From the NCBI RefSeq assembly GCF_012277275.1, contig NZ_CP051155.1:868001-932000 (forward strand): 64,000 nucleotides of DNA, read 5' to 3'. This DNA is from Gephyromycinifex aptenodytis. GTDB lineage: Bacteria > Actinomycetota > Actinomycetes > Actinomycetales > Dermatophilaceae. The position numbers and the translations under genes were made by a program. Shown here piece after piece: positions 43,834 through 52,514 of the stretch (its first letter is position 1; every line of letters starts with the position of its first letter). The notes beneath the pieces were generated by a model, which made no database searches, had not been told where the DNA came from, and worked only from the letters and a program-made list of their open reading frames with translations.

Positions 43834-45186
43834 TCAGCGAGGAAACTCCGCCGGCACGTAGGACCGTGTCACATCAGCCTTGGGGCGCCCCAGCGGCATC
43901 GAGGGCAGCGCCTCGTCATCGATCCACGCTTCGACGACGCCGGCTATCCGCCCGCTGGGGTCGTGGCGCAGCAGGTGCGCCCGGAAGTCGTCGGTGTCGA
44001 CCACCCCGTGACGATGCGTGCTCGCCCAGTCGCGCAACAAGTCGAAGAACGGTTCGTCACCCATGCTCAGTCGGATGGCGTGCAGGGTCAGCGCGCCGCG
44101 TTTGTACAGGCGGTCGTCGAACATCATCTCCGGGCCGGGATCGCTTATCCGCAGGTCTTTGCCTTGGGCCATCAACCGGCGCCACGCCTGCCGGGCGGCG
44201 TCCGCGCTGGAACGCAACCGGGCGTGTTCCCACCACAGCCATTCGGCGTAACAGGCGAATCCTTCGTTGAGCCAGATGTCGCGCCAGGAACGCACGCCGA
44301 CACTGTTGCCGAACCATTGATGGGCGAGTTCGTGGGCCACGAGCCGCTCGCTGCCGCGCCGCCCGTCGATGTGGTTGGCGCCGAAGATCGACAGCCCCTG
44401 CGCCTCCAGCGGGATCTCCAGCGAATCCTGGGTGACGACAACGTCGTAGCGCGCGAACGGGTACGGCCCGAACAGACGCGTGAACAGATCCATCATCGCC
44501 GGCTGGCGCGCGAAGTCGTGCATGGCGCGGGTGCGCACCGGCGTCGGAATCAAGACCCGTTGGGGCACCCCGCTGACCAAGTCCAGCGCGGCGTACCTGC
44601 CGATCTGCACGGTGGCCAGGTACGGGGCCATCGGATGGTTCTCCTCATACACCCAAGTTGTGCGCGAGGAGGCACGCCGGGTCGAGGTCAGTGCGCCGTT
44701 GGCCACCACGGTGTATTCGGATTCGGTGGTCACCGCGATCCGGTAGGTCGCCTTGTCGGCGGGGCGGTCGTTGCACGGGTACCACGACGGGGCCCCGTTG
44801 GGTTGGCTGGCCACGATCACCCCGTCGGTGAGTTCCTCCCAGCCGAGCTCGCCCCAGCGCCCATCCAACGGTTTGGGTTGCCCGTCGTAGCGGATGAGCA
44901 CCTCAGCGGATTCACCGGCTTGCAACTGCCGTGGCAGTGGCAGCACCGTTCGGGCTGGGCCCTGCGTGAACCGTTTCACGCGCTGGCCGTCAACCTCGAC
45001 GGCGCTGATCCGCAGCCCCGCCAGGTCGACGGCGAGCTCGTCGATACAGGTGGCGGCCAAAACCTTCAACCGAGCTGAGGCCTCGAGTCGGTTCGTGCGG
45101 ACGCTGTAGCGAAGATCGAGGTCGTAATGGTTCACGCAATAGGTGTCGCTGCCGTGGCCCGGCACGTAGGGGTCGAGATCGGTCAC
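43834..45186 (-). CDS. M1-family zinc metallopeptidase coupled to the Pls-like synthetase
   Basis: A 450-residue aminopeptidase of the short M1 type, with no ERAP1-like C-terminal domain. N-terminal beta domain (HYDLDLRYSVRTNRLEASARL), then the zinc site HELAHQWFGN with the distal ligand in WLNEGFACYAEWLWWE, and a Tyr-containing stretch LYKRGALTLHAIR. The exopeptidase GxMEN-type motif is replaced by EAQGLSIFGA, a divergent form. No signal peptide is seen. GTG at 45186 overlaps the synthetase stop (GTGA). Because it is cotranslated with a predicted poly(basic amino acid) synthetase, hydrolysis of that polymer (release, trimming or self-protection) is a plausible role. This is inferred. Confidence 0.88.
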   Translation of the reverse strand: MTDLDPYVPGHGSDTYCVNHYDLDLRYSVRTNRLEASARLKVLAATCIDELAVDLAGLRISAVEVDGQRVKRFTQGPARTVLPLPRQLQAGESAEVLIRYDGQPKPLDGRWGELGWEELTDGVIVASQPNGAPSWYPCNDRPADKATYRIAVTTESEYTVVANGALTSTRRASSRTTWVYEENHPMAPYLATVQIGRYAALDLVSGVPQRVLIPTPVRTRAMHDFARQPAMMDLFTRLFGPYPFARYDVVVTQDSLEIPLEAQGLSIFGANHIDGRRGSERLVAHELAHQWFGNSVGVRSWRDIWLNEGFACYAEWLWWEHARLRSSADAARQAWRRLMAQGKDLRISDPGPEMMFDDRLYKRGALTLHAIRLSMGDEPFFDLLRDWASTHRHGVVDTDDFRAHLLRHDPSGRIAGVVEAWIDDEALPSMPLGRPKADVTRSYVPAEFPR

Positions 45187-48100
45187 GAATCTTCCTCTGT
45201 CCACGGGGCGATCGGGTTGCCTACCCACCGGCTTCCGGCTGGCACTGACTCGCCGCGCAACACCAGGGAGGCGGGCCCGACGCTAGCGCCTCGTTCGATC
45301 TGGGCTGCAGGCAGGACGACACCTTGGGGACCAAGGGTCGCCCCAGGTGCGAGTTCGACGGTGTCCACGCTCATGATCCGGTCGTGGAACAGGTGGGTCT
45401 GCACGACGCAGCCGCGCCCGATCGTCGCGCCGGTTCCGATGGTGACCAGGTCGGCTTCGGGCAGCCAGTAGGACTCGCACCACACGCCCCGCCCGATCCG
45501 CGCGCCCAAGGTACGCAGCCAGGCGACCAACATTGGTGAGCCGAGCGCGGCCCAGGCGAACCACGGCCCCGCCACCGTCTCCACGAAGGTGTCAGCCAGC
45601 TCGTTGCGCCACACGAAACTGCTCCACAACGGGTGATCGGCTTGGCGGATCCTGCCGACCAGCAACCATTTTGCGAGCGAGGTCACCAGCGCGGCACAGG
45701 CCCCGGCAAGGAGCACCACGAGCGGTGTCCCCAGCATCACTGCGACCGGCCCCCAGCCGGTCAGCACGATGAGCGCCACGGCGCAGCACACCGCCAGCGC
45801 CACCGACACCATCACCGGCACGACGCGGCACACCTCGACGCATCCGCGAGCGACCTTGAGCCTGGTGGGCGGGGCGTAGGTACGAGAGGCGTCCCCGTCC
45901 TGGGCAACCGGGCGGCGTAACCGCACGGGGGGGCTGCCCAACCAGGAGGAGCCTGCTTTGGAGCGCGCCGGGGCCGCGGAGAGCACCGCCACCAACCCGT
46001 CCTTGGGGACCTTGCGCCCCGGGGCGGTCATCCCTGAGTTACCGAGGAAGGCCCGCTTACCTACTCGCGCCCGTCCGACCCGCATCCAGCCGTTGCGCAG
46101 TTGATAGGAGCCGACCATGGTGTCGTCGGCCAGGAAGGCGCCGTCGCCGACCCGCGTCATGCTTGGCAGCAGCAGCACCGTGGAGGCCTCGACGTCGCGG
46201 CCGATCCTGGCGCCGAGGGCACGCAGCCAGGCCGGGGTGGCCAGGCTGGCGTACAGCGGGAACAACAGGTTGCGCGCCGAATCGAGAACTCGGCCAGTGG
46301 CCCATACCTGCCAGCCGATGCGGCTGCGTACCGGGTGATATCCCGGCGTGATACCCACGCTGAGCAGCCGAACGACGACGACCGTCATGAGAGCGACACC
46401 GGCCAGGCCGATGAGCGTCGCCAGCGGAACCACTGCGAGCGCGCCGATGAGCATGTCGAGCGGTTCGCTGCGCCAGCGGAACCGGGCGAGCAGGAGGGCG
46501 ATGCCCGGGGCCGCGGCCAGAACCGGTAACACTGCCAGGGCGCCAGCGGAGGCGGCGTACCCGGCCACCCACAGCGGCGCCCGCGGTGGCCGAGTATCAG
46601 GCCACTTGTCCTTGGTGTTGCGTCCGGTGATCGGGGCCGCGGGTGAACCGGCCCAGACTTGCCCCTCCGGGATCGCTCCGTGCAGCGCCGACCCGGCTTC
46701 CAGTCGCGCGCCACGTCCCACCACCGCACCGGGCAGCAACACACTGCGAGCGCCGACGGTTGCGTGCGCGGCCACTTTGGTGCGTCCGACGTGGAAGAGG
46801 TCGCCGTCGACCCAGTGCCCGCTCAGGTCGACCTCGGGTTCGATCGAGGCCCCGCCACCCAAGGTCATCAGACCGGTCACGGGCGGAACTGCGTGCAGGT
46901 CGACGCCGCGGCCCACCTTGGCGCCCAACGCGCGGGAGTAGTAGAGGATCCAGGCCGAACCGGCCAGGCTCACCGCCCCCAGCGCGTCGGCGAACCGTTC
47001 GGCGGCCCACACCCGCAGGTGCACGGATCCGCCGCGCGGGTAGCTGCCCGGTTGCAGCCCGCGCAGCAGCACCCGCGCGAATAGGGCTGACAGGCCCATC
47101 TGGCCGGGTGGGCTGTGCAGAACGAGCAGTCCGAGCAGCACCAGCGGCCACGGCGTATTGGGCAGCTGCTCGAATCCGGGCAGCAGCCGCAGCACCCAGC
47201 ACAGGGCGATCAGGGCCGTGAACCAGCGCATCCCCCGCACGCCCGCGAACACCACCGACAGCGCCGCTTGGATGGCCTGGGCGGTGCGCGGTACGGGACG
47301 GACGTCGCGCACCGGTGCCGGCTCGGCGTCCCCGGTGCCGCCGCCGGGCCCGACTCGGGCGTCGAGGAGGTCGGCTTGGGCTTGCAGGCGGGGATAGTCG
47401 TAGATGTCGGCCACGGTGATCCCCGGGTCGCGCCCGCGCAGCAGCGTGACCAGACGGGCGGCGGGCAGGCTGCCGCCGCCGATGGTGAAGAAGTCATCGT
47501 CCGGCCCGGGTAGGACGCCCAGAATCTGTTCCCACTGTTGGGCCAGCCAGCCGGGCGTCCCGCTGAGTTTCTCGGCGGCTGCGCTCTGGGAGCCGGGCAG
47601 CGGCCACGGCAGGGCGTCGCGGTCCACTTTGCCGGAGGTGCGTGTCGGTAGGGACTGCATCACCGCCAGCCGTGGGACCAGCGCTGCGGGCAGGGACTGC
47701 AGGAGTGTTTCCCGGCAGGATTCCAGGTCCAACTCGACACCGGCCGATGGGGCCAGATAGCCGACCAGAATCGGCGCGCCGGAGGCGGCGCCGTGCACGG
47801 CGGCCGCACCCCCGGCGACGCCGGGCAACGACTGCAGGGCGGCATCGACCTCACCGAGCTCGATGCGGCGCCCGCCGATCTTGACCTGGTCGTCGGCGCG
47901 GCCGATGAAGACGAGCCCCTCCGGGTCGGCTCGCACCAGGTCACCGCTGCGGTAGGCGCGATCCCAACCCAGGGCGGGCGCGTAGACGACCTTGTCCTTG
48001 TCGGGGTCCAGATAACGGGCCAGGCCGACGCCGCCGATGATGAGTTCGCCGATCTCCCCCGGCGCGACCGGTTCACCGCTGGAGTCCACGACCGCCAAAT

Positions 48101-49277
48101 CCCAGCCGTCCAGCGGCAGACCGATCCGCACCGGGTCCGCGCCGGTCGTCATCGCCGCGCACGCAACCACGGTGGCTTCGGTGGGCCCGTAGGTGTTCCA
48201 CACTTCGCGACCGATGGCTTGGAGGCGAGCAGCCAGTTCGGTGGGCAGCCCTTCCCCTCCGAAGATGAGCAGCCGCACCCCGGCCAGGCAGTCTGGTGGC
48301 CACAGGGCCGCCAGCGTCGGCACGGTGGAAACCACGGTGATACCGCGTCGTTCCAGCCAGGGACCCAGGTCGATACCCGAACGAACAAGGCTGCGTGGGG
48401 CGGGCACCAGGCACGCGCCGTGCCGCCAGGCCAGCCACATTTCTTCGCAGGAGGCGTCGAAGGCGACCGAGAGCCCGGCCAGGACGCGGTCTCCGGGGCC
48501 CAGCGGGGCATCTTGCAGGAAGAGCCGAGCTTCGGCGTCGACGAAGGCCGCCGCGTTGCGATGGGTGACGGCCACCCCTTTGGGGGTGCCGGTGGAACCG
48601 GAGGTGAAGATGATCCAGGCGTCGTCGCTCAACTCCGGGGCGCGTTCGGGGGCGATGGACGCGGCGGACACGGCCGAAACGTTCGGGGCCTCGACGTCGA
48701 TGTCGACCTCGGCGCGATCCAGCTCAGCAGCGATGTGCGCCGCGTGAGCGCCCGCTGGTTGCTCGTTGGGTCGCTGGTCGGGTTGACCAGTAGCGGTAGG
48801 CAGCGGGTTACCGTGCGCGTCCACGATGCCGTCGTCGGTGATGACGGCGGCGACCCCGGCTTCGCCGAAGACCACCTCGGCCCGTTCGGGCGGGTCGTCG
48901 GCGTCGACCGGCACATAGGCGGCACCAGCGAGCAACGTCGCCAGGATGGCGATGTGCAGGTCGACCCCGCCCGAGGAGCGCCGGATCCCCACTCGGTCCC
49001 CGCGGCGTACCCCGGCGGCGACAAGAGCGTCAGCTTCGGCGGTGGCGACCTGCCAGGCTTGGCGGTAGGTGAGCACCACCTCGCCTGCATCGATGGCCGG
49101 CTCGTTGGGGTGTGCTTGCACCGACTGGGCGAAAATATCAACCAGCGTGCGTGGAGCCGGGGCTGCTGTAGAGGCGCACAAAGGATCGTCGTACGTGTCT
49201 GCTGGCACCACTGGACATCTACTTCCGTCGCCGCGATTGCCCCTACCCGGGCCCGTCAGGTCAGGATTTCCCGACAC
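45183..49277 (-). CDS. Single-module NRPS of Pls/PosA type (poly-amino-acid synthetase), predicted lysine-specific
   Basis: A 1364-residue membrane NRPS without a classical condensation or thioesterase domain. Adenylation domain (about 45-560): IIFTSGSTGTPKGVAVTHRN, NTYGPTEATV, YRSGDLVRADPEGLVFIGR, VKIGGRRIELGEVD. Carrier domain with phosphopantetheine Ser603 (DFFTIGGGSLPAARL). From about 675 on come paired hydrophobic segments alternating with three left-handed beta-helix-like acyltransferase domains (LGAKVGRGVDLHAVPPVTG; LGARIGRDVEASTVLLLPS; LGARIGRGVWCESYWLPEA). This is the architecture of epsilon-poly-L-lysine synthetase. Specificity residues by GrsA alignment: D274 A275 E278 S317 I338 G340 T362 V370 V371 K550. 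The recalled bacitracin lysine code is DAESIGSVCK. GTG start, overlapping the prsW-like gene by 22 nt; a GTG at 49211 is an alternative. Confidence 0.9.
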   Translation of the reverse strand: MSGNPDLTGPGRGNRGDGSRCPVVPADTYDDPLCASTAAPAPRTLVDIFAQSVQAHPNEPAIDAGEVVLTYRQAWQVATAEADALVAAGVRRGDRVGIRRSSGGVDLHIAILATLLAGAAYVPVDADDPPERAEVVFGEAGVAAVITDDGIVDAHGNPLPTATGQPDQRPNEQPAGAHAAHIAAELDRAEVDIDVEAPNVSAVSAASIAPERAPELSDDAWIIFTSGSTGTPKGVAVTHRNAAAFVDAEARLFLQDAPLGPGDRVLAGLSVAFDASCEEMWLAWRHGACLVPAPRSLVRSGIDLGPWLERRGITVVSTVPTLAALWPPDCLAGVRLLIFGGEGLPTELAARLQAIGREVWNTYGPTEATVVACAAMTTGADPVRIGLPLDGWDLAVVDSSGEPVAPGEIGELIIGGVGLARYLDPDKDKVVYAPALGWDRAYRSGDLVRADPEGLVFIGRADDQVKIGGRRIELGEVDAALQSLPGVAGGAAAVHGAASGAPILVGYLAPSAGVELDLESCRETLLQSLPAALVPRLAVMQSLPTRTSGKVDRDALPWPLPGSQSAAAEKLSGTPGWLAQQWEQILGVLPGPDDDFFTIGGGSLPAARLVTLLRGRDPGITVADIYDYPRLQAQADLLDARVGPGGGTGDAEPAPVRDVRPVPRTAQAIQAALSVVFAGVRGMRWFTALIALCWVLRLLPGFEQLPNTPWPLVLLGLLVLHSPPGQMGLSALFARVLLRGLQPGSYPRGGSVHLRVWAAERFADALGAVSLAGSAWILYYSRALGAKVGRGVDLHAVPPVTGLMTLGGGASIEPEVDLSGHWVDGDLFHVGRTKVAAHATVGARSVLLPGAVVGRGARLEAGSALHGAIPEGQVWAGSPAAPITGRNTKDKWPDTRPPRAPLWVAGYAASAGALAVLPVLAAAPGIALLLARFRWRSEPLDMLIGALAVVPLATLIGLAGVALMTVVVVRLLSVGITPGYHPVRSRIGWQVWATGRVLDSARNLLFPLYASLATPAWLRALGARIGRDVEASTVLLLPSMTRVGDGAFLADDTMVGSYQLRNGWMRVGRARVGKRAFLGNSGMTAPGRKVPKDGLVAVLSAAPARSKAGSSWLGSPPVRLRRPVAQDGDASRTYAPPTRLKVARGCVEVCRVVPVMVSVALAVCCAVALIVLTGWGPVAVMLGTPLVVLLAGACAALVTSLAKWLLVGRIRQADHPLWSSFVWRNELADTFVETVAGPWFAWAALGSPMLVAWLRTLGARIGRGVWCESYWLPEADLVTIGTGATIGRGCVVQTHLFHDRIMSVDTVELAPGATLGPQGVVLPAAQIERGASVGPASLVLRGESVPAGSRWVGNPIAPWTEEDS

Positions 49278-50383
49278 CGCAGAATTGCCTCCACGAGGCG
49301 CCGTTCATCGGCGACTGCTTCGGGTCGGGCACTGCCCCGATCCAGACGGTGGCGAAGAAAAGCGAGCTCTACGGCGCAATCCTGCAACTCCATCATGGCC
49401 GACTTGCCGGCTCGGCCGTGCGTGCGGGCCGCTGCTTGGCGCGCCGCGCGCCGCCACGGCAGGCTGGCAAGCATGTTCACCTCCGATGAAGTGAACAAGC
49501 CGAGCTGGACGTACTGGCCCAGGTGGCGGGCGATCAGCACGCTCTCCCGGCGGCGAACCCAGACCGCGAATCCGATGGTGGCAACGAAAATCGGCACCTG
49601 CACCAGCAGGTAGGCAGTCACCCACCCCTGCAGGCCCAGCACGGCAGAGCCGTTCCACAGTGCGTGCAGTCCCATCGCGGTCAGCAGACCAAGCAGCGGG
49701 GCGAAGAATCGCAGGAGGCCACGGCCTCGGGAGACCATGACCCCAATCCCGACACCGGTCCACATGGTGAACAGCGGGTGGGCAAAGGGACCGAGCAACC
49801 CGCGCAGCACGAAGGTGATCGCCAAGCCGGCAGCGCCGCCATCGGTCAGCGCACGCCCCAGATAGAGGATGTTCTCGGCGAAGGCGAAACCGGCGGCCAC
49901 CAGACCCGCGTAGACGATGCCGTCGATGACCCCGTCGAACTCCCGCCTACGAACCCAGAACACCACGAGCACCCCGAACCCCTTGGCGAGTTCCTCCACC
50001 ACGGGTGCCACCGCCACCGTCGCCGCGATCTCAGGGTCGTAGATCAACTGGCTCAGCACCGCTAGGGAGCTGGTGTTGAGCACCAGGGACACCGAGGTGG
50101 AAACCAACGCGCCCCAGCCGAAAGCCAGCAGCAGCGAGGACGTCGGTTCTGCTTCGTAGCGGTCCAGCCAGAGGAAGGCCGGAACAACGATCCCCACCGG
50201 CAGCACGGCGATGATCGCCGCGAACAAGCCGGCCTGGACGCCGACCTCCATGCCGATCGCTCCGGTGAGCAGCGCCGCACCCAAACACAGGAGGATGAAC
50301 AGCCCTGCGGTGATCAACCACCGGCGTAGAAACGGTCGATGGGTGGCGTTACGCGCGACGGGCGCCGAGGGGGCGAGCGTCAT
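49256..50383 (-). CDS. PrsW-family intramembrane metalloprotease
   Basis: A 375-residue, 8-9 helix membrane protein. Family motifs sit in membrane segments: VAPVVEELAKGFGVLVVF (EExxK), AAGFAFAENILYLGRAL, FAHPLFTMWTGVGIGVM and a late His in GLHALWNG. In Bacillus PrsW cleaves an anti-sigma factor; the actinobacterial relatives have unknown targets. A soluble helical tail of about 90 residues follows the last helix. Its end overlaps the synthetase start by 22 nt on the same strand, so it may be the first gene of the Pls-like operon. Confidence 0.85.
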   Translation of the reverse strand: MTLAPSAPVARNATHRPFLRRWLITAGLFILLCLGAALLTGAIGMEVGVQAGLFAAIIAVLPVGIVVPAFLWLDRYEAEPTSSLLLAFGWGALVSTSVSLVLNTSSLAVLSQLIYDPEIAATVAVAPVVEELAKGFGVLVVFWVRRREFDGVIDGIVYAGLVAAGFAFAENILYLGRALTDGGAAGLAITFVLRGLLGPFAHPLFTMWTGVGIGVMVSRGRGLLRFFAPLLGLLTAMGLHALWNGSAVLGLQGWVTAYLLVQVPIFVATIGFAVWVRRRESVLIARHLGQYVQLGLFTSSEVNMLASLPWRRAARQAAARTHGRAGKSAMMELQDCAVELAFLRHRLDRGSARPEAVADERRLVEAILRCREILT

Positions 50384-50492
50384 TCTGCGGTCTCCTTCGG
50401 GGCGGGGTCGGGCGCTCGCAGCCTACGGCCTGCTGCTCGGTGTGGTGTCGTGCTGCAGGCAGCCGGTGAGCAGCCCCCGTAGAGTGGATCGG

Positions 50493-51143
50493 GTGAGCAA
50501 GCCAGCACCTGACCATTCTTCCGACCGAATCATCTGGATCGACTGCGAGATGACCGGCCTCGACATCCAAGCAGACGCCCTGATCGAGGTCGCCGCGCTC
50601 GTCACCGATTACGAACTCAACCAGTTCGGTGACGGCATCGACGTCATCATTCGTCCCGAACCGGCGGCGCTGGAGCAGATGAATGACTTCGTGCGCGCCA
50701 TGCACACCGACAGCGGGCTGCTCAGCGAACTCGAGCAGGGCGTGAGCATGCAGGAGGCGCAGCGCACGGTGCTGGAGTACGTGCGCGAGTTCGCCCCGAC
50801 GCCGGCCAAGTGGCCGCTGGGTGGCAACACGGTCGGCACCGACCGGGCCTTCCTGGCCCGGGACATGCCTGAGTTGGAGTCGCACCTGCACTACCGCAAC
50901 ATCGACGTCTCCTCGATCAAGGAGTTGTCGCGGCGTTGGTATCCGCGGGTTTACCACAACGCCCCGGCCAAGAACGGCGGTCACCGGGCACTGGCTGACA
51001 TCCGCGAGAGCGTCAACGAACTGCGGTACTACCGCGAGGCAGTCTTCGTGCCTGCGCCGGGCCCCGACTCGGCCACCGCCAAGGAGATCTCTGCACGTCA
51101 CAGTGCTGCAATGGCGGAGACGACCGAGCCGGAAACGACGTAG
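50493..51143 (+). CDS. orn: Oligoribonuclease
   Basis: A 216-residue DEDDh exoribonuclease that degrades di- to pentaribonucleotides (and pGpG) to mononucleotides. Exo I WIDCEMTGLD, Exo II GGNTVGTDRAFLARDMPELE and Exo III KNGGHRALADIRES are intact. Start set at the GTG at 50493 (VSKPAPDHSSDRIIWIDCEM) because homology begins there; the longer frame is antisense to the prsW-like gene. A tRNA-His lies about 100 nt downstream, as often seen in actinobacteria. Confidence 0.95.
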   Translation: MSKPAPDHSSDRIIWIDCEMTGLDIQADALIEVAALVTDYELNQFGDGIDVIIRPEPAALEQMNDFVRAMHTDSGLLSELEQGVSMQEAQRTVLEYVREFAPTPAKWPLGGNTVGTDRAFLARDMPELESHLHYRNIDVSSIKELSRRWYPRVYHNAPAKNGGHRALADIRESVNELRYYREAVFVPAPGPDSATAKEISARHSAAMAETTEPETT

Positions 51144-51246
51144 TAGCAGGGGGTGGTCATCAGCACCCGCAAAAGCAGGTACGATGGTCGCCGCGCACCA
51201 ACACGGGTGAAAACCTCATTGAGGATGACCCCGCGTTACGCGCCCT

Positions 51247-51323
51247 GGTGGGTGTAGCTCAGCTGGTAGAGCACCTGGTTGTGGTCCAGGTGGCCGCGGG
51301 TTCAAGTCCCGTCACTCACCCCA
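51247..51323 (+). tRNA. tRNA-His (anticodon GTG)
   Basis: Acceptor GTGGGTG/CACTCAC with the extra 5' G (G-1) facing discriminator C, D arm GCTC/GAGC, anticodon loop around TTGTGGT, T arm with TTCAAGT, and an encoded CCA at 51321-51323. The G-1:C73 pair is diagnostic for tRNA-His. Confidence 0.95.
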
Positions 51324-51552
51324 GGAAGTACCGCAGCACCGGCGGGCTGGAGTGCACATCGTGCACACCAGCCCGCTGTCGTATCCCCAGCCCATTGCCG
51401 TAGCGCCAGCTGCCGGGGCCACGGGCAAGCCGATCCCGCCCCGATCGCAGTCCGGGCGCGGTCCGCGACGTCGACGCCAACGCCGTGCCAGGATGAAGCT
51501 CGGCACCGGCGACGGGCCGGGCCGAAGGTTCCCGAACGGAAGGCTGCTCTCG

Positions 51553-52188
51553 ATGCCCACTCCCCCAGCTGCAAGGGTGCGCCCATCGATACCGGTGCGG
51601 GCCATCCTCACCGCGGTTCTTGTCACAGTTCTGGCCGGTGCCGGTCTGTTGGTCGGGAGTTGGACGGCGCAGGGGCATGCGCAGCTGGTGAGTTCATCCC
51701 CCGCCGATGGCGACACCGTGGCGACTCCACCGGCCGAAGCGTCGTTGACCTTCAACGAGGAGATCAACCCCAAGTTCGCGCAGATCGTCGTGGCCGACCC
51801 CTCGGGGCGGGCGGTACCGGTCGAGCCGCAGGTGGAGAATGCGACCGTCGTGGTTCCGCTGCCGACCGACCTGCCAGCCGGCAAGATCGCCGTCCGCTAC
51901 CGCGTCGTGAGCCGCGACGGCCACCCCATCGCCGGTCAGATCGCCTTCACCCAGGAGAAGGGCGCAGCGGTGAGCTCAGCGCCGCAGAGCAGCGCCCCGA
52001 GCGCCCCGGCCGGCGGGCCGATCGCGAACCCGTCACCGGATGTGGCCACCATGACCGAGACGAACCCGGCCGGCCCCACCGAGAGCGACGGCAGCATCGG
52101 CGCCATCTACGTCCTGACAGGTGTGGCCGCCCTAGCACTCATCGGTGTCGGCGCCCTGCTGTTCTTCTGGGAACGTCGCCGCCAGTAA
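51553..52188 (+). CDS. CopC-domain protein, membrane-anchored
   Basis: A 211-residue exported protein. N-terminal basic signal segment (RAILTAVLVTVLAGAGLLVG), then the CopC beta-barrel starting HAQLVSSSPADGDTVATPPAEASLTFNEEI. The family's copper site uses the mature N-terminal His and the His in SRDGHPIAGQ; both are present. A Ser/Pro linker and a C-terminal helix (IYVLTGVAALALIGVGALLFFW) followed by RRRQ anchor it to the membrane. Probably a periplasmic Cu(II)-binding protein; no CopD partner is adjacent. The start is uncertain; an in-frame ATG at 51493 also exists. Confidence 0.85.
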   Translation: MPTPPAARVRPSIPVRAILTAVLVTVLAGAGLLVGSWTAQGHAQLVSSSPADGDTVATPPAEASLTFNEEINPKFAQIVVADPSGRAVPVEPQVENATVVVPLPTDLPAGKIAVRYRVVSRDGHPIAGQIAFTQEKGAAVSSAPQSSAPSAPAGGPIANPSPDVATMTETNPAGPTESDGSIGAIYVLTGVAALALIGVGALLFFWERRRQ

Positions 52189-52221
52189 TACCCACCGAGG
52201 AGACAAACCCCCGAACATCGA

Positions 52222-52250
52222 GAAAGCCCCCGGCGATGCCGGGGGCTTTC
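52222..52250 (+). terminator. Strong hairpin terminator after copC-like gene
   Basis: GAAAGCCCCCGGC-gat-GCCGGGGGCTTTC: 13-bp perfect stem with a 3-nt loop, and A/T runs in the stem ends provide the U-rich side. It separates the CopC-like gene from the convergent tRNA-Lys and can serve both directions. Confidence 0.85.
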
Positions 52251-52258
52251 TCATGAAG

Positions 52259-52331
<73 letters not shown>

Positions 52332-52514
52332 AACAGGTGAAGACCTTACAGCAGACCTGCCTCAGGCGTGAAATCGGCAGGTCAGAGGCCCTTCCTTCGA
52401 ACGGCGGCGAGGGCGGGATCGTCGGTTTTACCCGCCTGCGCGCTTATCTGGCAGTACGTTTGCCGGGGTGGTCGACGTGCACCGCCACACCACGTTCAGC
52501 AGAGCAGGAGCGAC

